Both the position numbers and the translations under genes were made by a program. Shown piece by piece: positions 50,441-60,559 of a DNA stretch of 64,000 nucleotides. Below the pieces are notes generated by a model that saw only the letters and a program-made list of their open reading frames with translations, was not told the DNA's origin and did not search any database. The stretch is from the NCBI GenBank assembly GCA_030063045.1, contig JAQSEB010000079.1, positions 744,001 through 808,000 on the forward strand, given 5' to 3'. The DNA is from Pratylenchus scribneri. Taxonomy: Eukaryota; Nematoda; Chromadorea; Rhabditida; Pratylenchidae. The first letter of the stretch is position 1. Each line of letters starts with the position of its first letter.

Positions 50441-50623
50441 TTAATATTCGAAATTTGTTAATGGAAGATTTTCATGGATGAAAAGTAACTTCTCCAAATT
50501 TTCTGCACTTAAACGATTTCGCAAATCAGTCATAATTGCACCGGCCGTCGAAAAAAGCCGTTCTGATTCCTGCGAACCTACAGGCGCACAATTAAATTGT
50601 CTTTTGAACCACCCTCCCTCCAT
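50441..50623 (-). pseudogene. hAT transposase C-terminal dimerisation segment
   Basis: 60 codons containing SQESERLFSTAGAIMTD and RNRLSAENLEKLLFIHEN, the hallmark of the hAT family C-terminal region that mediates dimerisation. The DDE catalytic residues that should precede it are absent. There are only about 150 bp between this and the BED-finger frame, so most of the gene has been deleted. Confidence 0.88.
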
Positions 50624-50773
50624 TGTGCTTCAATAATTATAAGATTGAAAGAAAATTTTTACTAAATAACAAACTAAATGTTTCAATAATTGTGGGCTGG
50701 CTGCCCGAATCAACACGACTTCGTTTTATTCCGAGATCAACTAAACCTGAAAAATGATACCAAAATTACAAAT

Positions 50774-51064
50774 TTAATTATTTGAACCGGTTGAAGTTGA
50801 TTCTGAGTTGGTCGGACAATTTGAAGTAGTGAAATTTGTTATTTTTGGCATTGTTGAGAATGCTTTTTCTGCCAATTGCCTCTTTTTTTCCTTAGCTTTT
50901 ACATATTGAGCATAAAGTTCTTTATGATGATTTTTTAAATGTCGATTCATATTTGTTGTTGATTTAGTTTTTTCTCGTTTTTGATTCCATTCGCAATTTT
51001 TACATTTGACAAAATCGTTGGTCAATTCAATAAAATAATGCCAAATCGAATCTTCTTCCGCCAT
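50774..51064 (-). CDS. BED zinc-finger fragment of hAT transposase
   Basis: Frame of 96 codons from ATG 51064. Residues 7-50 form a BED finger with Trp (IWHYF), the pair CKNC, and HLKNHH as the histidine pair: the DNA-binding module of hAT transposases. The Ser/Thr-rich tail (TSNCPTNSESTSTGS) ends in a stop. Because a short BED protein could still bind the element ends, it may be expressed as a truncated binder, but that is speculation. Confidence 0.8.
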   Translation of the reverse strand: MAEEDSIWHYFIELTNDFVKCKNCEWNQKREKTKSTTNMNRHLKNHHKELYAQYVKAKEKKRQLAEKAFSTMPKITNFTTSNCPTNSESTSTGSNN

Positions 51065-51382
51065 TTTTACTATTCTGATAAAAAATTCATAATAATTCAG
51101 TATTAAAGTATAAATTTAATATGATTTATGACAAATAAAATGATAAATAAATAAAAATAAAAAAGAATTGACGATTTTATTTAAAATAAATAATAAAATA
51201 AGGAAAATCCGTTCGATAAAAATTTAAAATTTTTTAATAAAAAGTGCCAAAAATTTCGAGTTTCGAATCGAGTCGATCGAAAATTCTTCGAGTCGAGTTT
51301 CGAGTTTCGAGTCGCCAAAAACCCCGAGTTTCGGGTTTCGAGTTTCGAGTTTCGAGTAACTCGAGGCAACCCTGGGTCGAAA

Positions 51383-53480
51383 TGCTCAAAAATAGATATG
51401 TGGGACCCAAAAACGGAAGGAAGAATTGATGGCCGAATTATTGAGACTCCCCAAAGCTTCCCCATCAGCCAACGCTCTTCGTTCATTATACGAAAATGTG
51501 GAACGTATCTGTCGCCAACTTTTAACCCTCGGGGTCAATATGGACGACAACCCCTTCCTAACCACCACTATAAAGGAGAAGCTACCCTATGAAACTCTGT
51601 CATTTTTAGCCGATAAAATGATAGCCGAAGGAGCAGAATGGACCCCAAAGAAGTGGAAAGAGGGTCTCCTTTTGGCCGTAAAGGTCAGGGAAGCCGCTCA
51701 AAGGGACCATAATTTGCCTAAAGAAATTATCAATCACCCGAAACTCCCAAATGGGAATCGTTTTCCACCTAATGGTAGGGCTTTCCCTGGGGTTCAAGGA
51801 AATGGCAATAAATCTCCAAAGCATGTTCCTCATTCTAACCCCAAGCCTAAAACGTGCTCATTATGCGATGGAAAAGATCACCGACCTTTATCCTGTCCAA
51901 AATATCCTACGCCACAAGCCAGAAAAAGGCGTTTGGAAGAGCAGGGCCGATGCTGGATATGTGCCTTATCTGGCCATTTGGCTGCCCAATGCACAAATGA
52001 ATCTGCTCGTTGTACAAGCTGCAATAAAAAACATCATCGATTAGTGTGTTTCCAAAATTCCTCGCCCAATTCCAAATCTGGGGCTTCAAAAACAGGGGGA
52101 AATGCCCAACCTTTGGGAAATCGCCGAAATTCTAACTCTAAAAATGGCGAAAATTCTACTTCTATTTTTGGTGGATGCGTGGGCCTAACTGAACGCCCTC
52201 CAGCTTATTTGATGATGGGAAAGGTTGAGATTTACTCCCATATTAAAGGCAATAATCCAGTTAAGTGTCACGTTTTTTGGGATACTGGGGCCCAACCCAC
52301 ACTCATTACTGATCAGGCTATTCGAGCCATTCGACCCCGACGTCTTGGAAATGAGGATATGTCAATTTCGGGAATTGGTGCTCGACCACCTATGAATTTT
52401 TCTTCTCCTCGTTTTTCCTTATTTTTGAAGCGAGTTGATGGGGGATGGGAGGAGATTATCGCTAATCGTACCGAAAAAATTACTCCATCATTCGGGTTCC
52501 TCCAAATACCCGAAAATCTCAATACTGAATTTGATAAGAAATTTGATGGTCTGGAAGAAAATACTCATTCACCTGACGTTTTATTGGGGATTCGCAATTT
52601 CTGGAAATATATAATAAGTTGGGAAGAAATCCAACCCGATTTATTTCGCATTGAAACCGTTTTTGGACCTGTTTTTGGTGGGGAGGGTGCTATTCCAGAG
52701 CCCAAACCGTACCGAAACATATGCCTACCCTTGGTTCAATCTCTTCCCGAGAAAATTGACCAGCTCTGGTCGCTGGAAGCTATAGGAATTGGGGATAAGC
52801 CAGAGTCAAAGGATGACGAGGAAGCAGTGCGCAAATTTACAGAATCGGTCTCACGCCTGCCTGATGGCCGATACGAGGTTAAATGGCCCTGGCGCTCCAA
52901 CAATCCCAGGCTACCCTCTAATTTTGGAATGGCTTTTTCCCGCCTCAATTCCCTTTCTAAACGGTTAAAAGGCAATCCTAGTTTGGGCCAAAAAATCGCC
53001 TCTATATTTTCCGAATATGAGGAAATGGGAATTATTGAGCCTAGCCAAAGGGCAAATGGAGAAGAATATTTCTTGCCCCATCACCCTGTGATTACTGGGG
53101 AGAAAGTTAGGGAGGTTTTCGATGCCACAGCTCATGAAAAAGATGGCAATTCCTTAAATGAGGTCCTCTATCCCGGGCCCAATTTACTTCCTAAACTACC
53201 TGTTATTCTAATGCGTTTTCGGTCGTCTGTTTTGCCTATCCTTGCCGACCTTGAAAAGGCCTTTCTAATGATATCCCTATCTCCAGAAGACCGTAAATTT
53301 GCTAAGTTCCTCTGGCTTAACGATCCCTCTAAGCCCCCTATTGGTGGAAATTTAGTGATTTATCAATTCTCTCGCATAGCTTTTGGCGTCACATCCTGCC
53401 CATTCATCTTGGCCGCTACAATCCAACTACATTTACAAAATGAAAATAGCCCCCTAGCTAAAGAAATACTGGAAAAGTCC
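51383..53480 (+). pseudogene. pol: BEL/Pao Gag C-terminus, protease and partial RT
   Basis: The open frame runs from about 51426. Three zinc knuckles (CSLCDGKDHRPLSC, CWICALSGHLAAQC and a degenerate third) lie at residues 144-210 and bind RNA. An aspartic protease of the DUF1758 type has its active-site DTGA at about residue 286. RT fingers and palm start near residue 530, with LADLEKAF (first catalytic Asp, about residue 608) and FGVTSCPFILAAT (motif B). The next motif, with the paired Asp residues, is missing: the sequence jumps at about 53478 into the end of integrase, out of frame, adding a ~70-residue nonsense tail to 53687. RNase H and the integrase core are absent. The element therefore cannot copy itself. 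Confidence 0.88.
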
Positions 53481-56400
53481 ATGGACAGGGGGATTCTACG
53501 AAAGGTTAGTGGGGATGGTCAAGACTGCATTCCGGCGGTCTCTTGGACAGAAAATCCTACCGATTGGTCAATTTCAAGTTTTTGTGACCGAAGTAGAATC
53601 TATACTGAACAATCGTCCGATCACCTTTGTATCGGACGAAAAGGATGGCCCCCTTCCCCTAAGGCCTATCGATTTTTTGCTGCCTAAGGCAAATATTACA
53701 TTAAATGAACCAGAAATAGAAGGTGGGAATTGGAGGTTAACATCAACGGCAGAAAATTTAGCCATTCTTTGGACTAAAACCAACCAAATTCTTCAAAATT
53801 TTTGGAACCGTTGGACCCAAGATTATCTTATTAATCTCAGAAACCGCACTTCTATTGAGCACAAAAATCCAAGAATCTCCTCATGTGAACAAATAAAGGA
53901 AGGACATATTGTCCTAGTTGAAATGGACGATTATCCACGTAATCTATGGCCTATTGGAAAAGTAATAAAAGTAAATGAATCGGCCGGCCAAATCAGAAGT
54001 GCCAATATTAAAATGTCGAATAACCGTGTTTGGGGAAGACCAATTAATAAACTTATTCCTCTAGAAGTTGCCCCCAAATCTGTGGAACCAATGGCAGAAA
54101 AGGAAACCCTACCTGAGCCAATTCCTATTGAAAACCCCCAACCAACTTACCAATTGCGTCCCAGAAAGAAGTTCGGCCGTTGGGCAACCCATCATCCATT
54201 GTTGAATGGCATTGGATTGTTGGCCACCATTTTTGCCCTCCTCGTTCCATGCCTCGGGTCTCCGCTGGCCACCTGCCACCTGAATGGAGTAGAATTTTAT
54301 TTCCCTGATAATATCACTAAATCGGAATCTTGTTGTGAGGGTACTTGCCTATCCAAAATATCTCCTAAAGGTCCATTTCTCCTTTCTATGTTTGAGGACC
54401 TAATAGTTACTGGTTACGACTGTACTAGTACTTATTGGATAGATTCTAACAGTTCATTTGTCGAAAAAACAAGTTGCCCTGCTATTGACATTTGTCTCCT
54501 AATAGATTGTACTATTTGCTGGTCTTTCGTGCTTAACCCTCAATGCGCCCCAACATTAGCAGCTATCTTGTTTGGAGGAATTCTTTTTATAGTTTTTGCT
54601 GTTTTTTGCTGCCTAATTTGTTGTTTCTCATGTACCCGAAAATGTCTAAAGCCTTTTTTATTCCTATGTAAATTATGGCGTTGCCTTAGCCTAAATCGAC
54701 GATTTTCTCGAAATCGACGCCGATTTTCAAATTTAGAGGCAATGGATAATGAAGAAATGATAAATTATAATCCTAAGATTAAAGGAAAGTCTACCAAAAG
54801 TTACCTTACCACTGTTGGCAAAATCCTGGCCATAATCGTCCTTGTTGGTTCCATCCCTTCGGCCCAATCCGGAGTCGAAACCATTTCTATCACTGCCAGT
54901 GTTGAAGAATGCCTGAAGAATGAAGAATATGAATCATGCTCTTTTAATCAAGTTTCTCAATTCATTTTGCCCCCCGCTGGGCAAACGGTTAATCTCATCT
55001 TAAAGGGCCCAGATTCAGGGCCAATGGCCGTTTTTTCTTTTGCTTTGGACAATCTTAAGACGGTGTGCGAGATGAGCACTATTGCTCATCTTCGTTCGTT
55101 CAACACTGAAATTTTCGCGGTCAAAAGATGTCCCTCTTCTGGCTCATGCAAAGATAATTTCTGCGCACATTTGAAACCCAACCAAAGTGTCCCAGAATTA
55201 AAAGACAAAGAGAATTTACCCGGCAATAACTATTGTGCCGAGGTACCTCAACGCTGGCTTTTGGAAAAGGACGGCCCTTGCGCGTTTCCTAGTGATGGGT
55301 GTCTTTTTTGGAGAACCCATATTTCCCCAATAAATTCGAAAGTGTATGAACTTTTTGAATGTTCATGGGACTTAGTTATTCCCCTTCGAATGAAATTGGA
55401 AATCCCAGGGCAGCCCACTATTGAGGCAACCGCTGAACTGGCCCAAGGACACACTTTCCACTGGGCAGAAGCAAATCTTTCTATTACTCCTTCCGCTTTT
55501 GCCCAGCCCCCAGTACCAATCACGAATGCCCGGTTTCTCTCTGATTGGTACCGGGCGGCCTTAGTACCAAATGATTTTACAGTAGATTTGCACTGTGAGG
55601 ACGCCACCGTCCCGTGGGGGGAACTGGCAGCAAAAACCTTGAAGTGCCAACTTAACCCTGATATTTGTCGGCATTGCCAGCCAGTCCCCTCCCTAGGGCA
55701 GGTGAAGTGCAGCTGCAAGGATTCCGATTTGGAGGGAATTATGCAGGACAAATCTAAAGTCCTTCCACTAGATATTGGTCGGCACCAAATAATTTATGAA
55801 AAAGAGGGAGAGCTTCTATGGGCCCAAACTCCCTACACTGCTATTCTTGTTTCCGTCAAAGCAGCCGGGGTGGTCCCTACTCTTCGCCACGACCACACTA
55901 AGTGCCATATAAATCCCCATAAACTTAATGGATGCTATAAGTGTAGAACAGGTGGACGCCTTCAGTACACGTGTTCTACTTCATTTGGTGAACCCCTCGC
56001 AGAAGTGAAGTGCCAAGATGGGACGAGTTGGGTTTCGAAATGTTCCCCTAATAATACCGAAACCCAGCATGTCACTTTAAGTTTTACTCAACCCCTAGTT
56101 AAAACCCTATGCCAAGTTGAATGCCCGGGAGGAATTACTCATTTTGAACTCTCCGGACAATTGGTCTATGTTCCAACTAAGGCTGAATGGGGTTCTCAAC
56201 TAAAATTCGGTTCTTCTCCCGAACGCCCAGCGGAAGGCGGTTGGATGCCTACAATTCCAAATTTCTCTTTTCTTATTATTTGGGCATTTTCACCACCACA
56301 AATTTTTTACGCTATTGGGGCTATTTTAGTTGGGTTGTTGGCATTATTTTTGTTTATCAAATTAAATCCACTCTTCCGGACTTACCGTACAATTGCCCGC

Positions 56401-56874
56401 GGCCTGGCCATCTTCATGATTGTCATTCCATCGGCCGCCGCTGAACTTGAATTGTACGAAGAAATCGCCTCTGAAATTGGGTGGAAGAAATTAAATGGAT
56501 GGGAAAAACTGTTAAATGGTATGGATGAATTTTGTGACAGTTCATGGTATTGGGTTTTGTTTTCCCTTTTCTTAACCCTTTTCATTTTTTGTTCTTTTCT
56601 TGCGCTTTTTGGTCTTGGATTTTTTGAATGGGCCAAAAGAAAAATTAACTCTCTAAAAAGAGCCAGGCGTCTAAGCCTAGCTTCAGATTTGGTTCTAGTC
56701 CCCTATTCCCCCGGGGCGATTAATGATTGTTCTATTTGTTTGGATCTTTTGAGCGGACTCACCCGTCGACTCCGCTGCGGCCATTCGTTCCACAAAGGAT
56801 GCGTGGACATCTGGCTCCAGTCCCACGACAGTTGTCCCAATTGTCGCGCCAGTTTGGGACTTGATTTGGTTTGA
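53481..56874 (+). CDS. env: Integrase C-terminus fused to phlebovirus-like Env with RING-H2 tail
   Basis: One long frame is open from the deletion junction; the first ATG is 53509, giving 1121 residues. Residues 1-205 are the BEL/Pao integrase end (VKTAFRRSLG; ILNNRPITFVS; then a DUF5641-like barrel). From ~232 come hydrophobic segments: a signal-like TM (GLLATIFALLVPCLGS), a Cys-rich ectodomain, a TM near 350-375, a second signal-like segment ending PSAQS near 450, and a ~500-residue Cys-rich domain. That domain carries GCLFWR and many paired Cys, as in phlebovirus G2 class II fusion proteins. Further TMs lie near 925-950, 965-985 and 1012-1038. The tail ends with a RING-H2 finger (C1074, C1077, C1090, H1092, H1095, C1098, C1109, C1112). 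Env may come from a spliced RNA or by cleavage. No stop interrupts it. Confidence 0.88.
56722..56850 (+). other. RING-H2 finger coding segment at the env 3' end
   Basis: Encodes C-x2-C-x12-C-x-H-x2-H-x2-C-x10-C-x2-C, the full zinc-ligand set of a C3H2C3 RING. A bulky Ile follows the first Cys pair's start (CSIC) and Trp sits in WLQ, where E2-binding RINGs usually have them. It lies ~36 residues after the last membrane segment, so it should face the cytosol. Confidence 0.9.
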
Positions 56875-57407
56875 CGAGCCATTGTTATGACCTGTAAATA
56901 TGTAAATAATGATTTATTTCAACTTTTCTTATTTTTCACATTTCCATTAATTTATTTTACATATTTTCCTAATTTGTTCACACTTTTTTGACAAATTTTT
57001 CTCCTAATTTGTCACCTTAAAATTTGCCTTTCTCAGATTAAAATATTTAAATTTTTCAATTTTTTCATTTCAATTCGATCATTGGACTTTTCCCAAGCCT
57101 CCCCAAGGCTTATTTATCGGCATTTTCCTTTGATGCCTCTGTTGAAATTTGTTGAGGGCATTTCTTCAAATTGTTGTTCTCGGATTTATCTTTGTTGAAA
57201 GGACCATCCTTAAGTCCAAATTGCCCTATAAATTTCGTTTTTGGTCCTCTCGCCAGTCATTTTTTCCCCCTAAATTTTGCCATTTGCCGAATTCATCGTT
57301 GTTAAGCCGAATTTACCATTCCCGCTTCCCCAAAATATTGAATTTTAGCCCTAATTCTTGAAAGTTTTTAGCTAAAGTTCTAAAATTCGTGCTAAATCAT
57401 TCGGAAA
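56875..57407 (+). other. Non-coding stretch between env and accessory gene
   Basis: No supported frame. Pyrimidine-rich, and probably contains the promoter or a splice acceptor for the accessory gene. I see no LTR-like repeat in it. Confidence 0.4.
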
Positions 57408-58094
57408 ATGAACAACCAAAACCAAAATCGCCGCCGTGTCTATCGTGCCCGGCCCTACAACAACAACAACCGTCGCAATCCTGCGAATGGTGCTCAAAAC
57501 GGGCAGGCGAATTTGCAGGTTGCAGTCTCCTACTTATCGAGTTACCCTTTCTCCTTTTCTATAGCAAGGAGCTGTTGTTCAAAACCAACCTGCGGCCGTC
57601 GCTCAACAACCTGTGGCCCAACAGGTCCAACTCGCCGTCCAAAACCCACCTGTCCAGGTAGCAGCCCCTTATTGCTGCTTCATTTTCTCCTTTCTTAAAA
57701 GGTGGCGGCTCTCGTTCAAAATCCGCCACCAGTGGTCAATGCTCCACCTCCTCCGCCTCCACGTGGCCCATCATTGACGGACGCATTGCGCACTCTCCAC
57801 GAAGACGCCGTACGGGATTTTGGTGCGGCCCTGGCTGAATGCGCCCGAGATGTGACTTCATCCGTCCGGGAACTCCGTCGATCTGTGGAAGCAATGGAGG
57901 AAGAATTGAAGCACCTCTACCGTGAGGTGTTTTTCATTGGTGATGAGGTGGAGAAAATTCGGAAGGGCGAGAAAGGCGATGGAGAAGATGAGCCTAAAGG
58001 GAATGGAGTGGAAAAGGCGGAGATGGATAAGAAGGAGGACCCAAATGGAGGCAACGATGATGGCGCTACGGGCGGTGCAACCGCATCCGTCTAA
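57408..58094 (+). CDS. Three-exon accessory protein between env and 3' LTR, unknown function
   Basis: Exons 57408-57518, 57565-57657 and 57702-58094 are joined over introns of 46 and 44 bp (GT...AG), both phase 0. The product is 198 residues. Residues 1-37 are Asn/Arg-rich and basic (NRRRVYRARPYNNNNRR), like an RNA-binding tail. Residues 38-68 are Gln/Val/Pro-rich, ending in a run of prolines near residue 80. Residues ~90-150 form a probable coiled coil (VRELRRSVEAMEEELKHLYR). The C-terminus is charged, then Gly/Asn-rich. No known domain. Inside an LTR element such a spliced gene is unexpected. It could be a captured host gene or a true accessory factor. The first-exon ATG is chosen because it gives an unbroken frame. 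Confidence 0.7.
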
Positions 58095-58129
58095 GGTGGA
58101 TTTTGTTTTGCCCCCTCCCCCGGGGAGTC

Positions 58130-58847
58130 TGTCGCAGTTCGAATCTTTCATTTCGAACTTCAACAGTTTAAATTCACTAAAATATTACTTTCTTTTTGTT
58201 GGAGGGGAAAAGAGATCAAAAATCAAACTAAAATTGGGATTAAAGGGAAAAGACCAATGATCGAAAAAATAGGCAAATTTATTGAGGATTTTCTTTTGTG
58301 GATTAATTTCAATTTTCTTACCTTTTTAGTTGCCGTTTCTGTGCCATTGCCATCCTCGTCCAATCCGGCTTTGCCCTCTTTGTTGTTGCGCCCAATTTGC
58401 TCATGGCCAGTTGGATGGATGATGGATTCGGATCAAAATGGCCTATAAAAACACCCCCCTTTTTTTGTTACCCACCCTTTATTCCATTCAATTTTGTTAA
58501 ATTAAACTTTTGATTGAAATTTCTTCATAAATTTCATTTTTGTTGAATAAAATAAAATCAAATAAATTTATTCAATTTTCATTGGATTGGTGTAATTTGA
58601 AAGAGCCCAAATCGAGTCTTAGGAATAAAACTTCATCCGACAAACCAGAGTCTAGAATTTTATTTCCTCATCGAATTTGGCCATTTCCTTTTCATCATTA
58701 TTGGATTTTCCTGCCAAATTCAGGATCCAATTCAGTTCAAATTCCCCTTTCCAATCCCAACTTACCAAACCTAAAACTTACCCATATTGTTGTGGTTTTG
58801 CCCGGATTGCTCAGCCAGAGAGCACCAAACCTTGGACAACCCCAACA
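58130..58847 (+). repeat. 3' LTR, 718 bp
   Basis: Same length and sequence as 48719-49436 by eye. The bases just before it are CCCCTCCCCCGGGGAGTC, not a purine tract, so the plus-strand primer site is not where expected. Confidence 0.96.
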
Positions 58848-58852
58848 GCATG
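58848..58852. repeat. Target-site duplication, right (GCATG)
   Basis: Matches 48714-48718 exactly. The host exon resumes immediately after it. Confidence 0.95.
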
Positions 58853-59477
58853 GAAATGTGAAAGCATATCGAGTTCTGCACCTAACATCTTTATATGAAC
58901 AAGACAGTGAAACGCACAATCTTCGGTCCAAATTGTGCAAAGGCTATGTTGATTCTTCTCATTGGCGATCGGATGAATACCCTAAAATCCCAATTGCCAA
59001 CATTGACCCACCAAAATACATTACTGGTTTCCAATTAATCCATTTATAGTAAATAAATATAAATAATTCAAATAAGTAATTAACAATTTAAGTTTTTTGG
59101 ATGGCCAAATTCTTGAATTTTTGAAAAATATGCTTCCTTTCATGGATAATATTCGACTACATTTTCATTGTGAAATCACTGAATGGCATGCGAGAAATAT
59201 TCGAATTGGCCCAATTCGTCGTTTACTCTCAATGCTGGGACCAAAAATATATGGACTGACTTTGTTCGATATACGCACTAATTTATGCGATTTCAACCGC
59301 CATTTTCCCGGTTATATTCAAGAAATGCAAAGTATCGAATTGGACGATCCAAGAAGAGCAGAATTTGATTTGCTTATTGAATGGCTAAATACTGAAAGGG
59401 CAGATGGAAACCCCAAAATGTTTGGCACTCTATTGGGAGTAGGAGAAAGAGATGATTTTGTTGAACGAGTCAAAGAG

Positions 59478-59880
59478 GTTTAATATTTTTAAATCCAACG
59501 AAATATGAAATAATAAATAGTTTTGTCGGAGAGGGGCAATGGCGTAGCCAGAAATTTTTAGGAAGGGGTTATTTTAGGGAGTTGTGAGCGAAATTTTTTT
59601 TGGCAATTTTCATGCTAAAGGACACCAAACTATTTGAAAAAAATATAAAAATAAGCGGAAAATTGTTGTTTTTAGTGCAACTATAAAGGGAAATTTTCCA
59701 TTTTTTACTCCTTATGGATTTCGGGATAGATCCCTCTTACTTACCCAGTACCCACCACCTTGGCTAGGCCCTTGAAGAGGGGGAGTATTTCTAGAATAAA
59801 TTTTTGGTCAAAATCAAAAGCATCGATTTTATGTTTACAAATTTTGATAAATATTACAAAAAATTTTTAAAAATATTTAG
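59478..59880 (+). other. Intron 4 of the F-box-like gene, contains repeat-like sequence
   Basis: Bordered by GAG|gtttaa and tatttag. It includes GGCAATGGCGTAGCCAGAA (59538) and CACCTTGGCTAGGCCC (59757), weak inverted partners often seen in interspersed repeats. The alternative is that the protein ends at TAA 59481-59483. Confidence 0.45.
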
Positions 59881-60518
59881 AAATTTTTGCTTTCAAAACG
59901 AAAGGCCACTTTCATCATCGATCTGGGATTTGCTTATACTGAGGATTTGACTTTTGAAAACGAAGAAACTGGCGAATTATTATCAATTTACCAAGGTGAA
60001 CATTGGGATGAGGATTACAAAGATGAGAAGGCACAATATCTTGTTCGTCATCCAAAAGGAATGGAACATTTGAGAACAAATTGGCAAAAGAAATTTGTTT
60101 GCGATGACAAAGAATATACTAATATTATTGTCGAGATTGAGGAAATTGGGGTACGATTCAAATAATGTTGAGAAAAAAATAAAATTATTTTTTTTTCAGA
60201 TTTTCTAATGGAATTTGGAATCAATTATATTATGACGATCAAATTTATGTTGAAGATGATAATTATATTGAAAAAATGGCAAAAAATCGATAAATATTAC
60301 AAACATATGCAAATACTAAATATTTTATTTGATAAAATTCGCCCTTTAATTTTTGTTCAATCACTTTATGTAAAAAATGGCTTTTTTCCACATTATCTTA
60401 TCTTGATTCTTTTTATGCTTTACCGAGAACAAAGAACATGATCCGAAACACTATCACTAGTTGACTTGATTATTTTAAATTCACAATCACAAGCCTAAAA
60501 TAACTAATATCATAATAT

Positions 60519-60559
60519 ACAAGCGCTCGGTCGCCGCTACGCGGCTCCCGAGCGCTTGT
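60519..60559. repeat. 41-bp perfect-stem hairpin, copy 1
   Basis: ACAAGCGCTCGG at one end pairs with CCGAGCGCTTGT at the other; GCCGC/GCGGC extends the stem to a TAC loop. GC-rich in a very AT-rich setting. Copy 2 is at 62593-62633. Confidence 0.9.

Larger units (their letters stand above)
50179..51374 (-). mobile_element. hAT deletion derivative inserted in gag, 1196 bp
   Basis: Terminal repeats are CAGTGTTGCCGCGAGT on the left and, reversed, CAGGGTTGCCTCGAGT on the right. GGTCGAAA flanks it at 50171-50178 and 51375-51382, an exact 8-bp target duplication. About 130 bp at each end consist of iterated GAGTTTC/TCGAG motifs, including a direct repeat GAGTTTCGAGTCGCCAAAAA, likely transposase-binding sites. 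Inside, on the minus strand, are a BED finger and the hAT C-terminal region, with the catalytic core missing. Confidence 0.93.
48719..58847 (+). mobile_element. BEL/Pao LTR retroelement with env, 10.1 kb, defective
   Basis: Complete provirus-like element with LTR, internal-tRNA primer site, gag, a pol fragment, env and an extra spliced gene, then LTR. It is bounded by GCATG duplicates. Gag matches the BEL/Pao type (DUF1759-like), the protease the DUF1758 type, and the integrase tail is the BEL/Pao type. Three lesions are visible. A hAT element sits in gag (50179-51374). A one-base frame change lies just after it, between about 51383 and 51425. A large deletion in pol has its junction at about 53478. 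The two LTRs show no difference that I can find by eye, so integration was recent. Confidence 0.95.
48215..60293 (+). pseudogene. F-box-like family gene split by LTR element
   Basis: Exons are 48215-48304, 48381-48514, 48603-48718 interrupted and resuming at 58853-59048, 59093-59477, and probably 59881-60162. All have GT...AG borders in phase. Exons 1-2 encode an acidic low-complexity leader (NEEEDKLEEAKEEMEVEK). Exon 3 begins with an F-box-like helix set (IPNWLIEVLAWIKRTEMA, then SWTFKQLCWPKLH). Exons 4-5 encode an alpha/beta region rich in conserved aromatics that I cannot name (possibly FTH/FBA-like). A substrate-adaptor role for SCF ubiquitin ligases follows if the F-box call is right. 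The 10.1-kb retroelement lies inside exon 3 after codon His-Gly, flanked by GCATG duplicates. With it ignored, the frame continues uninterrupted. At the 3' end the frame resumes at 60201-60293 (SNGIWNQLYYDD) but the join lacks a normal donor. A decayed paralogue lies at 5758. Confidence 0.72.

Noticed and set aside
55248..55751. 167-codon frame antisense to env
   Set aside because: Shadow of the env coding sequence; no independent features.
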